21,997 nt of DNA from Candidatus Nomurabacteria bacterium (GTDB taxonomy: Bacteria; Patescibacteriota; Minisyncoccia; Phycocordibacterales; UBA9973). The position numbers and the translations under genes are program-made. The stretch covers positions 1-21,997 of the forward strand of contig JAQBRC010000039.1 of NCBI GenBank assembly GCA_028286705.1, written 5' to 3'. Under the pieces are notes generated by a model. It made no database searches. It had not been told where the DNA came from and worked only from the letters and a program-made list of their open reading frames with translations. Below, piece after piece: positions 14,380 to 19,796 of this stretch; positions within the stretch are counted from its first letter, which is position 1; each line of letters begins with the position of its first letter.

Positions 14380-15181
14380 ATTCCAAAAATAGATTTCTAA
14401 AAAGACAGACAACAGTTAATGGTCCAACACCTCCGGGCACTGGCGTATACCACTGCGCTTTGTCATAACAGCTAGGATCAATATCCCCCACCAACTTGCC
14501 CTTTTGCTCGCTCGTTCCTGCATCAATCAACACGACACCTTCCTTAACCATATCCTCTGTTATCGCATGTGGCATACCCATACCAGAAAATACAATATCA
14601 GCTTCCTTTAATGCTTCGAGTTTCTCCTCCTCATTCGAATCAACATCGAATACCTTGTACTCAAGTTCCTGACGATCAAGCAGCATGCTGATTGGTTCTC
14701 CAACCAATCGTCCTTTGCCCAAGACAACAATCTTCTTCCCTATCAGTATGATCTTATGATGCCAGAGCATTTCCTGTATGGCAGCAGCAACTGGAGCGGT
14801 ACGCTCAGTCGTTGCATTCCTATAGTGCACTAATGAATCCTCGCTTAACATATCGACATCCATTTCAGTTGGAATACTGTCGATAACAAGATCAGTATCC
14901 ATAGTTGCAGGCAATGGCAATTGCACGACAATGCCGTCGTATTCCTTTTCGATAACATCAGCTAAGACTAAGAGTGCTTCAGCAGTTTCTGCGGCGGCAC
15001 TGTGTACGACATCAGCCTCAATGCCCAAGTCCTTGGCCATAGCAACCTTCATCTGCACAAACTTTGCACTAGCTGCATCCGTGCCAAACTGCACAAAATA
15101 CACTCGCTTCTTCTGACTTTTCGCCAGCTTTGCGATTTCTTCCAATACTTCCTGCTTAATTGTCGGTGTATCAATAACCAT
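14378..15181 (-). CDS. folD: Divergent FolD (methylene-THF dehydrogenase/cyclohydrolase)
   Basis: 267 aa; FolD is usually about 285. FolD converts 5,10-methylene-THF to 10-formyl-THF using NADP+, feeding purine and formyl-Met synthesis. Conserved parts are AKFVQMKVAMA (39-49) with the catalytic Lys at K45 (the family Tyr is Phe here), GIVVQLPLP (83-91), a shifted GKGRLVGEP (155-163) for the family's GRSxIVGxP, and the tail TPVPGGVGPLTV (246-257). Weak points: the KDVDGF motif reads EMDVDM, so its Lys is lost, and the folate-side PCTPxG motif reads TAPVAA. Dehydrogenase activity is likely; cyclohydrolase activity is less certain. It follows the membrane protein gene by 15 nt, as the second gene of an operon. 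Confidence 0.85.
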   Translation of the reverse strand: MVIDTPTIKQEVLEEIAKLAKSQKKRVYFVQFGTDAASAKFVQMKVAMAKDLGIEADVVHSAAAETAEALLVLADVIEKEYDGIVVQLPLPATMDTDLVIDSIPTEMDVDMLSEDSLVHYRNATTERTAPVAAAIQEMLWHHKIILIGKKIVVLGKGRLVGEPISMLLDRQELEYKVFDVDSNEEEKLEALKEADIVFSGMGMPHAITEDMVKEGVVLIDAGTSEQKGKLVGDIDPSCYDKAQWYTPVPGGVGPLTVVCLFRNLFLE

Positions 15182-15196
15182 ACTGATCTATAGCAA

Positions 15197-16096
15197 CTAT
15201 CTCGGCAAAACGTCCAAGAGTTCTCCAGACTGATAGAACAAGGCACCAAGTTCTCCAAAGGTATAGTCCTTGCCCCCGAGGGTGATAATGGAACCGGCAA
15301 CTCTAGGGTTTGCATTCGGATGCGATACACCAAAGCCAATGTTAAATAGGGTGACGGTAACATCAGGACGATTCGTTACGTCATACCCAGCTCGCTGCCA
15401 TTGCGCCTCAATCTCCTTGATAAAGACTGCAGTATAGAGATATGAGTAGTAGTGGCTCTTAGTGTCTGTCAGACGATTGTAGAGCTCTGTGTCGTGATCT
15501 ACACCAGCAGGATACGCTAGCAGAGAGGCGATCTTGGAACCTGGATAAAACTGGGAATTAGGATTGTTGGCATACTGCTCAATCTGCACAGCAGTATCCT
15601 GCTTGATACCAGATACTCCCAAAGAGAACTTAGACAATGAAGAAAGAATCTTCAATGGTTCAAAGTACTTCTTGAAGCTTTCGCGGTTAGAGGTAAAGTA
15701 TCGAAGCTGTTCCGGTACAACAGCAGATGCAATCATGCGAGCAGATACGCCTGTCTGTCCTGATACGGTATCAAGTACGGCACTGTCCTTCTTTAATGCA
15801 TTATGAAGCACACTCCATTCTGAAGTATCAGACCAGTCACAGCTCTTTGGAGCAACTCCCTTCACGGGAGCACAGGTGCTGGTAACAGCAGTCTGAGGGA
15901 CTGCACCTAATGATATATTGCGGGCAGTACTTGAACCTTTAACGTTCAGCAGTCCATACTGCATAGCAACAAAGACCCCAGCGAAGACCAATCCGATCAA
16001 TGCGAACAAGGAAACCAGAATAACTGCCACACGTGGCAACGCCCATTTCTTCATAAACCACCCTCCGATCCGCTTCAATGCAGCAAGAAATTTCAT
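15197..16096 (-). CDS. Membrane-anchored protein, possibly lytic-transglycosylase-like
   Basis: 299 aa from ATG 16096. A basic start (MKFLAALKRIGGWFMKKWALPR) precedes one TM at about 23-46, so the rest is outside the membrane, with a Cys pair at C75 and C86. Residues about 95-295 are helical and contain AVVPEQLRYF (E129), KFSLGVSGIKQDTA (156-169), a region with AVFIKEIEAQWQRAGYD, and VTLFNIGFG. The order Glu, S-x-G-x-x-x-I, paired helices, x-N-x-G resembles SLT/goose-lysozyme-like domains; this is pattern recognition only. If right, it would cut peptidoglycan. The frame is open upstream to 16192, but a -10 box lies 6 nt before ATG 16096, which fixes the shorter start. folD follows. Confidence 0.7.
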   Translation of the reverse strand: MKFLAALKRIGGWFMKKWALPRVAVILVSLFALIGLVFAGVFVAMQYGLLNVKGSSTARNISLGAVPQTAVTSTCAPVKGVAPKSCDWSDTSEWSVLHNALKKDSAVLDTVSGQTGVSARMIASAVVPEQLRYFTSNRESFKKYFEPLKILSSLSKFSLGVSGIKQDTAVQIEQYANNPNSQFYPGSKIASLLAYPAGVDHDTELYNRLTDTKSHYYSYLYTAVFIKEIEAQWQRAGYDVTNRPDVTVTLFNIGFGVSHPNANPRVAGSIITLGGKDYTFGELGALFYQSGELLDVLPR

Positions 16097-16102
16097 GAGT
16101 CC

Positions 16103-16111
16103 ACTATACCA
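16103..16111 (-). promoter_or_regulatory. Extended -10 promoter of the gene at 16096
   Basis: Minus-strand TGGTATAGT (extended -10, hexamer 16103-16108) ends 6 nt before ATG 16096. No clear -35. A leaderless transcript is predicted. Confidence 0.55.
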
Positions 16112-16131
16112 TGCAACCCTAAAATTTACAT

Positions 16132-16160
16132 AAAAAAGCCCCTTCTTTACGAAGGGGCTT
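16132..16160 (-). terminator. Terminator of the candidate RNA
   Basis: Minus-strand AAGCCCCTTC and GAAGGGGCTT pair around a 5-nt loop and run into TTTTTT. It lies upstream of the 16096 start, so it can only serve a transcript starting farther right. Confidence 0.85.
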
Positions 16161-16251
16161 AATATAATATATTGGATATATGATGGAAACACTCAACCTA
16201 TGGTTATGACATAGTTCTGACGAGTGTTGATTAGGGGAAATGGGCTTCTCT
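16132..16251 (-). ncRNA. Candidate structured small RNA or attenuator leader
   Basis: About 120 nt of non-coding sequence between a near-consensus promoter and a strong terminator on the minus strand. The centre folds as a long hairpin: outer 7-bp stem AACACTC/GAGTGTT (16222-16228 with 16188-16194), a 5-nt bulge, a short AA/TT step, inner 5-bp stem CTATG/CATAG (16210-16214 with 16198-16202) and a 7-nt loop. The 5' part carries AAGCCC (16242-16247), which could pair with the 3' arm of the terminator (GAAGGGGCTT) and act as an anti-terminator. The longest possible ORFs are a few codons. No match to SRP RNA, tmRNA, RNase P or 6S RNA is visible. It may be a free sRNA or the leader of the gene at 16096. 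Confidence 0.55.
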
Positions 16252-16257
16252 ATCCTG

Positions 16258-16286
16258 AATATATACGTTCCATACAATACTGTCAA
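16258..16286 (-). promoter_or_regulatory. Strong promoter of the candidate RNA
   Basis: Minus-strand TTGACA (16281-16286), a 17-nt spacer and TATATT (16258-16263): one of the best sigma70-type promoters in the window, with no ORF directly downstream. Confidence 0.7.
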
Positions 16287-16292
16287 CAAACA

Positions 16293-16327
16293 TTGACTTT
16301 TCCTTCAAAAAGGGTATTTTGAAGGAA
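16293..16327 (+). promoter_or_regulatory. Promoter and operator palindrome of the gene at 16339
   Basis: TTGACT (16293-16298), a 16-nt spacer and TATTTT (16315-16320). A perfect 11-bp inverted repeat, TTCCTTCAAAA (16300-16310) and TTTTGAAGGAA (16317-16327), overlaps the spacer and -10 and lies upstream of the expected RNA start, so it is more likely a protein-binding operator than an RNA hairpin. The -35 is back-to-back with that of the candidate RNA (6 bp apart). Confidence 0.6.
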
Positions 16328-16338
16328 ACCTCAAACAT

Positions 16339-16698
16339 ATGAACATTGTATACATCGTTATCGGCATCTTTGTAACTGCACTCCTTGCATTACATATTTC
16401 CTACTGGTCATTTCCCTATCGCTGGATGAGAAAACTGCACAAGCAGTTTTCCTTCCTGCAGCAACGCAATCCCATAGAAGATATTGCTGACTTTCATGCT
16501 CTTGAAAAAGATGAGCTTTTGTACCGCTACAAAGAACAACAACTTGCTGCACTACGGACATTTCAGTCTGAACTGTTTCAACTCGCTCAGATTATGAAGT
16601 TCTCTCAGTTCAACTCCTATTCCCAGAAGATTTCTGCAAGGCTTGATCTATTGAAAGTAGGTACGAATGCACTAATTCTCGAAATTGAGAACTGCTAA
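16339..16698 (+). CDS. Membrane-anchored coiled-coil protein, unknown
   Basis: 119 aa, no family recognised. It starts with one TM (residues 1-23, MNIVYIVIGIFVTALLALHI), followed by a basic aromatic stretch (WSFPYRWMRKLHKQFSFLQQ) and a helical, probably coiled-coil cytoplasmic region rich in Leu, Glu and Gln (EKDELLYRYKEQQLAALRTF), ending with LDLLKVGTNALILEIENC and a terminal Cys. It has a LemA-like general look (TM plus helices), but no LemA motif was identified. The single-gene unit has a promoter under a palindrome and its own terminator, implying dedicated regulation. Confidence 0.65.
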   Translation: MNIVYIVIGIFVTALLALHISYWSFPYRWMRKLHKQFSFLQQRNPIEDIADFHALEKDELLYRYKEQQLAALRTFQSELFQLAQIMKFSQFNSYSQKISARLDLLKVGTNALILEIENC

Positions 16699-16706
16699 TG
16701 AGTATC

Positions 16707-16737
16707 AAAATGCCCCTTCTTAGAAGGGGCATTTTTT
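16707..16737 (+). terminator. Intrinsic terminator of the gene at 16339
   Basis: AAAATGCCCCTTC and GAAGGGGCATTTT pair around a 3-nt loop, followed by T run to 16737. Confidence 0.9.
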
Positions 16738-16766
16738 ATTCAAATATGCAAAATACTTGCTGGAAA

Positions 16767-17219
16767 CTATTTTAGCTCCTCAGCCAGTCCAATGAGAAGC
16801 CCCTCGGGGCCTCGAATGTAACAAAGCCGATACGAGTTCTCATATTGAACCACTTCACCAACTAGCTCTGCACCGTGCTTTTGAAGACGCTCGAGCATCT
16901 CATGGATGTCGCTTACGGTGAACATGGCGCGCAGATAGCCCAGAGCATTCACTGGAGCATTGCGATGGTCAGCGACTATGGCCGGAGTGATAAACCGCGA
17001 GAGCTCTAGTCGGCTGTGTCCGTCGGGAGTGACCATCATTGCAGCCTCAACCTGCTGGTCACCCAGTCCTGTGACACGACCAGCCCATTCTCCCTCGATC
17101 ATGGCTCGCCCTTCAAGCTTGAGCCCGAGTTCAGTGAAAAAAGAAATAGCTTCATCGAGAGACTCTACCACGATGCCGACGTTGTCCATTCTAAGTAATG
17201 TAGATTTTTTTGATTTCAT
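16767..17219 (-). CDS. VOC-family (glyoxalase/bleomycin-resistance-like) protein
   Basis: 150 aa, the usual length for a two-module VOC protein; members dimerise and bind a divalent metal to act on small molecules or bind antibiotics. The first beta-alpha-beta-beta-beta module starts RMDNVGIVVESLDEAISFFTELGL, and the second around ALGYLRAMFTVSDIHEMLERL, ending RLCYIRGPEGLLIGLAEEL with the family's terminal Glu. EGEWAGRVTGLGDQQVE and PDGHSRLELSRF are recalled as highly conserved in a subfamily found across many phyla. Candidate metal ligands are H68, E72 and E147. The gene is visibly GC-richer than its neighbours, which with the strong conservation suggests recent transfer. It uses an extended -10 promoter. 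The substrate is unknown. Confidence 0.9.
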   Translation of the reverse strand: MKSKKSTLLRMDNVGIVVESLDEAISFFTELGLKLEGRAMIEGEWAGRVTGLGDQQVEAAMMVTPDGHSRLELSRFITPAIVADHRNAPVNALGYLRAMFTVSDIHEMLERLQKHGAELVGEVVQYENSYRLCYIRGPEGLLIGLAEELK

Positions 17220-17234
17220 ATTAGTTACTCGCTT

Positions 17235-17243
17235 ATTATAGCA
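17235..17243 (-). promoter_or_regulatory. Extended -10 promoter of the VOC gene
   Basis: Minus-strand TGCTATAAT (hexamer 17235-17240), 15 nt before ATG 17219; no clear -35. Confidence 0.5.
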
Positions 17244-17303
17244 GTTCTGAATACCCTATAGTGTACCTTGGACAGGGTTAGTAACTAATCCTATTTTGTG
17301 TTG

Positions 17304-17375
17304 TGACCCCACGGAGAATCGAACTCCGATTAACGGCTTGAAAAGCCGGCGTCCTAACCGTTAGACGATGGGGCC
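17304..17375 (-). tRNA. tRNA-Glu(TTC)
   Basis: 72 nt. Acceptor GGCCCCA pairs with TGGGGTC (one G-U), the D arm contains CTAACGGTTAGG, the anticodon loop is CTTTTCA with anticodon TTC, and the T arm is CGGAG-TTCGATT-CTCCG. Discriminator A. CCA is not encoded (the genome continues CAA), so a CCA-adding enzyme is needed. Confidence 0.95.
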
Positions 17376-17379
17376 AATA

Positions 17380-17396
17380 ACGTTTCTTGTAAACGT
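17380..17396 (-). other. Leader hairpin before tRNA-Glu
   Basis: ACGTTT and AAACGT form a 6-bp stem with a 5-nt loop, 4 nt before the tRNA 5' end in the predicted precursor. Possibly a processing aid; no known family. Confidence 0.3.
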
Positions 17397-17402
17397 CCCA
17401 GT

Positions 17403-17430
17403 ATTATAAATAAAAACTGGAAAAAGTAAA
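17403..17430 (-). promoter_or_regulatory. Promoter of tRNA-Glu
   Basis: Minus-strand TTTACT (17425-17430), a 16-nt spacer and TATAAT (17403-17408), 27 nt before the tRNA. It overlaps the T-tract of the terminator of the gene at 17440. Confidence 0.65.
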
Positions 17431-17456
17431 CCGCGCTTATTAACTAGTAAGCGCGG
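17421..17456 (-). terminator. Terminator of the gene at 17440, with stop codon in the loop
   Basis: Minus-strand CCGCGCTTA and TAAGCGCGG form a 9-bp stem around an 8-nt loop, then TTTACTTTTT. The stop codon (17440-17442) lies in the loop, and the last sense codons form the 5' stem arm. Confidence 0.7.
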
Positions 17457-18021
17457 CTACGGAAACAGTTTTTAGGATGTCTTTCAGCAGAGGGTCGAGT
17501 GAATTTCTAACTATCATTCCTTCCCTATCAAAGCATACGTAGGATTTGTCATACGGAGCAGATAAATAATAGGTCTCACAGCGTACTTTCCTAGGTAATT
17601 CTTCTTCAAGTGTAGGGCACAGCGTTTTGATGACGTGTGATGTGGTAAAGATAACAAAAGGTTTTTCAACCACTTTCAACGTATCGCAAATCAAAAGTTT
17701 GCACGCCTTGGCAAAATAATTGAGATTAGGAATCTCAAATCCTTTGTCCCTAAGCATTTCTCCAATGCCTTCCTCTGTCCAATATTCTACAAAATACAAG
17801 TCATCCTTCCTTATGATTGATTCCACCATTCCTTGCGGGGCAGCAATCAAAATATTGTCGGACTCTTCTTTAGCATAGCGGGATAACGGGCTTTGGCATC
17901 GAGGAAGTTTGCTTAAGTGATATTCAATAAATACTACATCAACTGAATTCGGAGTATGATCTGTTATATCCATAATAAGGTTCGTTTTCTTCAGTTTGCC
18001 TAAAATGCTTTTATTTGTCAA
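17440..18021 (-). CDS. Hypothetical soluble protein between two tRNA genes
   Basis: 193 aa from a TTG start at 18021; ATG 17973 (MDITDHTPNSVDVVF, 177 aa) is an equally good choice, as neither has a Shine-Dalgarno. No family recognised. It looks like an alpha/beta protein: VDVVFIEYHLSKL, NILIAAPQGMVESIIRKDDLYFVEYW, CKLLICDTLKVVEKPFVIFTTSHVIKTL are alternating strands and helices. Six Cys residues are scattered, with no CxxC pair and no TM or signal. The gene ends in a terminator whose arm matches (inverted) the 5' end of the neighbouring tRNA-Val. Likely an accessory orphan gene. Confidence 0.65.
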   Translation of the reverse strand: MTNKSILGKLKKTNLIMDITDHTPNSVDVVFIEYHLSKLPRCQSPLSRYAKEESDNILIAAPQGMVESIIRKDDLYFVEYWTEEGIGEMLRDKGFEIPNLNYFAKACKLLICDTLKVVEKPFVIFTTSHVIKTLCPTLEEELPRKVRCETYYLSAPYDKSYVCFDREGMIVRNSLDPLLKDILKTVSVAALTS

Positions 18022-18039
18022 ACTATCTCGTATTAATAA

Positions 18040-18113
18040 GCGCGGTTAGCTCAGATGGTTAGAGCGCAGCATTGACATTGCTGAGGTCACAGGTTCGATT
18101 CCTGTATCGCGCA
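18040..18113 (+). tRNA. tRNA-Val(GAC)
   Basis: 74 nt. Acceptor GCGCGGT pairs with ATCGCGC (one G-U), the D stem is GCTC/GAGC, anticodon stem CAGCA/TGCTG with loop TTGACAT and anticodon GAC, T arm CAGG-TTCGATT-CCTG. Discriminator A, CCA not encoded. The 14 bases 18034-18047 (including its 5' end) occur inverted at 17429-17442. Confidence 0.95.
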
Positions 18114-18117
18114 CAAA

Positions 18118-18145
18118 TTGACTATATTTATAAAAAGTATAGATT
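18118..18145 (+). promoter_or_regulatory. Possible promoter of the gene at 18180
   Basis: TTGACT (18118-18123), a 16-nt spacer and TAGATT (18140-18145), 34 nt before ATG 18180. Weak -10. Confidence 0.35.
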
Positions 18146-18179
18146 ACTACTAAATTCACCCTAAAAAAATAAAAAGAAC

Positions 18180-18491
18180 ATGTCAGATGGAATTCACACT
18201 AGCCAGAAAGAATCTGGTGAGGCAATGGCACAAAAACAGCTTGCCGAAGAGATCATTACATATCTTGAAAACCCCACAATTGATGCAAGGATAATCCTCG
18301 AAGAAATGGCATCAAAAATCCTTGAGAGTGGCGATTCAAGCCATGTATGGGAAATTGCAACTAAGCTTCAGAACAATCTCGTGGGAGAGTGGCACATGTT
18401 CCATTCGAGTAGTGCCTTCGCATCACAAAGCGATGACTTCAAAAGTAGGTTCCTGTCTCTTGCCAGAAAAAGAAAAATTGGAGGGTTTTAA
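18180..18491 (+). CDS. Small helical protein, unknown
   Basis: 103 aa, no family recognised. Polar and mostly helical: a flexible start (MSDGIHTSQKESGEAMAQ), then EEIITYLENPTIDARIILEEM, KILESGDSSHVWEIATKLQ, and a basic end LSLARKRKIGGF. No TM, signal or Cys. It starts 66 nt after tRNA-Val and has a strong terminator 15 nt after the stop. A-rich sequence AAAAAGAAC before the ATG may serve as ribosome entry. Possibly a small DNA-binding or adaptor protein, but nothing specific supports this. Confidence 0.6.
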   Translation: MSDGIHTSQKESGEAMAQKQLAEEIITYLENPTIDARIILEEMASKILESGDSSHVWEIATKLQNNLVGEWHMFHSSSAFASQSDDFKSRFLSLARKRKIGGF

Positions 18492-18506
18492 TTTACAAAA
18501 CCCGTT

Positions 18507-18534
18507 GCCCGATTCGCACAGAGTCGGGCTTTTT
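18507..18534 (+). terminator. Intrinsic terminator of the gene at 18180
   Basis: GCCCGATTC and GAGTCGGGC pair (one G-U) around a 5-nt loop, then TTTTT. Confidence 0.85.
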
Positions 18535-18608
18535 CTATACCACTAAAAACCCCATTCCATTTCCTCACTATCCCCTGCAGGATGCTCCATTCCGGACACG
18601 TATCGCGC

Positions 18609-18647
18609 AAAAAAAAATGCACCTAATAAATAATTAGAATGCATTTT
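18609..18647 (-). terminator. Intrinsic terminator of the gene at 18657
   Basis: Minus-strand AAAATGCA/TGCATTTT outer stem with inner CTAAT/ATTAG, followed by a run of T opposite 18609-18617. Confidence 0.7.
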
Positions 18648-18656
18648 ATAAACTTC

Positions 18657-19034
18657 TTAGGCAACTTGCACCAACTTCTTAATTGCTCTTGGCAAATCTT
18701 TCAAAATTGTTTCTTCGCCTAAACAGTGCAAGGCTTGCGGCGAAATCCATACATAGGAAGTATTGGTAAAACCAAAATGCCCAATAGTATGCCAATTTTC
18801 TTCACCGCGTTCCCGCAAATCTCCCAGCTTAAGTTTTTCAACGGTGACTGTGTCGCCTTTCCAATACACATATGCAAGCAAACTTTGTCCAAGCATATGC
18901 AAGGATCGTGAATCGTTTGTATACATTTCATCTGTTTGTCCCGTACTTTCGGGATCATCGTCTATTTCATACGGAATACTTAATGTCATGGTAGTTAGAA
19001 TCGGACACCGTAAATTCAAAGTTCCTGTTTTCAT
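18657..19034 (-). CDS. Hypothetical soluble protein
   Basis: 125 aa, no family recognised. The chosen ATG 19034 gives MKTGTLNLRCPILTTMTLSI; M16 is an alternative. The acidic segment YEIDDDPESTGQTDEMYTND is followed by SRSLHMLGQSLLAYVYWKGDTVTVEKLKLGDL, then HFGFTNTSYVWISPQALHCLG and a basic end (LPRAIKKLVQVA). Likely a small beta-containing cytosolic protein. A TATATA-type -10 preceded by TGG lies 20-odd nt upstream; the leader is A-rich without a Shine-Dalgarno. Single-gene unit with its own terminator. Confidence 0.6.
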   Translation of the reverse strand: MKTGTLNLRCPILTTMTLSIPYEIDDDPESTGQTDEMYTNDSRSLHMLGQSLLAYVYWKGDTVTVEKLKLGDLRERGEENWHTIGHFGFTNTSYVWISPQALHCLGEETILKDLPRAIKKLVQVA

Positions 19035-19150
19035 ATTTTTTTAATTTTATATACCATAACATTAATTTTATTAAAGTCAATATTTTTTTAATATTCCACT
19101 TCTTTCCTATGATCTGTACCATCCCCCATCCTAGAATGGCTATGACCCAC

Positions 19151-19184
19151 AAAAAAAAGCTACCTTATTTTAAATAAGGCAGCT
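19151..19184 (-). terminator. Intrinsic terminator of the gene at 19183
   Basis: Minus-strand AGCTnCCTTATTT and AAATAAGGnAGCT form a near-perfect hairpin followed by TTTTTTT. It begins inside the stop codon. Confidence 0.85.
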
Positions 19185-19716
19185 AGAGATACGGAGGGAC
19201 AATAAATGTTTTTAACCCTATAGCATCTTGATCATTTTCAACTCTCCTGATAAAGGTTTGCTGAGATGAGATAATCATCTCAATGTTTCTCTGATACAGA
19301 CCAGCTTTCAAGGACTGCATCTTTTCATCCATTTTTTCCATGAATGACATGGTGGAAGCAAAACCCTTGGCTTTAACATCGTGGGCATTCACCTCGGAAA
19401 AAATCATGTCATCAGGCAGAAAATCTTCAGCATACAAGTCTTCATGCGGGGTTGAGCAGTTCCGTCGCGGATTATAGAAATCAACTTCACTGTAGTTGAT
19501 GATAAAAACAGGAATTTTTCCTTCCAAGTTGTAGCATTCCCCTGCAATGATAATCCCCTCGTCCCTTCGAACCTCAAATTTGTCCATCTCGTCACTGTCT
19601 GGACTTGATATCAAACTTGAGGCATTAAGCCGTCGAAACAAAAACCTCATATTCCCATGACGAACCAGAAAGTAGTTCTTCCCGTCCTCATTAATTACCG
19701 ATATCGAATATTCCAT
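19183..19716 (-). CDS. Hypothetical soluble protein
   Basis: 177 aa, no family recognised. The N-terminal half is beta-rich (MEYSISVINEDGKNYFLVRH, GNMRFLFRRLNASS, GECYNLEGKIPVFIINYSEV); the C-terminal third is helical (SFMEKMDEKMQSLKAGLYQRNIEMIISSQQ) and ends LKTFIVPPYL. Acidic overall, no TM or signal. A TTGACT -35-like box lies about 40 nt upstream, but no clear -10 goes with it. Terminator overlaps the stop codon. Part of the single-gene accessory stretch. Confidence 0.6.
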   Translation of the reverse strand: MEYSISVINEDGKNYFLVRHGNMRFLFRRLNASSLISSPDSDEMDKFEVRRDEGIIIAGECYNLEGKIPVFIINYSEVDFYNPRRNCSTPHEDLYAEDFLPDDMIFSEVNAHDVKAKGFASTMSFMEKMDEKMQSLKAGLYQRNIEMIISSQQTFIRRVENDQDAIGLKTFIVPPYL

Positions 19717-19768
19717 AGTTCACGTTTTTCTCCATATTGCCTTTTTAGCCAGAAAAGTCAACAAATAG

Positions 19769-19794
19769 AAAAAGCACTCTCGCGAGTGCTTTTT
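19769..19794 (-). terminator. Intrinsic terminator of the DnaA-C-like gene
   Basis: AAAAAGCACTC and GAGTGCTTTTT pair perfectly around a 4-nt loop; on the minus strand it runs into T5 just after the stop at 19797. Confidence 0.85.
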
Positions 19795-19796
19795 GT

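Noticed and set aside
16132..16251. Candidate RNA as SRP (4.5S), tmRNA, RNase P or 6S RNA
   Set aside because: It lacks the SRP GGAAGG-type apical loop, any tRNA-like ends, RNase P core motifs and the length and bubble of 6S RNA.
16136..16730. Near-identical GCCCCTTC/GAAGGGGC palindromes at both ends of the RNA plus 16339-gene segment, as mobile-element ends
   Set aside because: Both are simply good terminators with T runs in the correct orientation, and similar GC hairpins occur elsewhere (20575-20595); no target duplication seen.
18967..19152. 61-aa minus-strand ORF covering the promoter region of the gene at 18657
   Set aside because: Overlaps another gene's start in a different frame and consists of A/T-rich, hydrophobic/basic residues with no signals.
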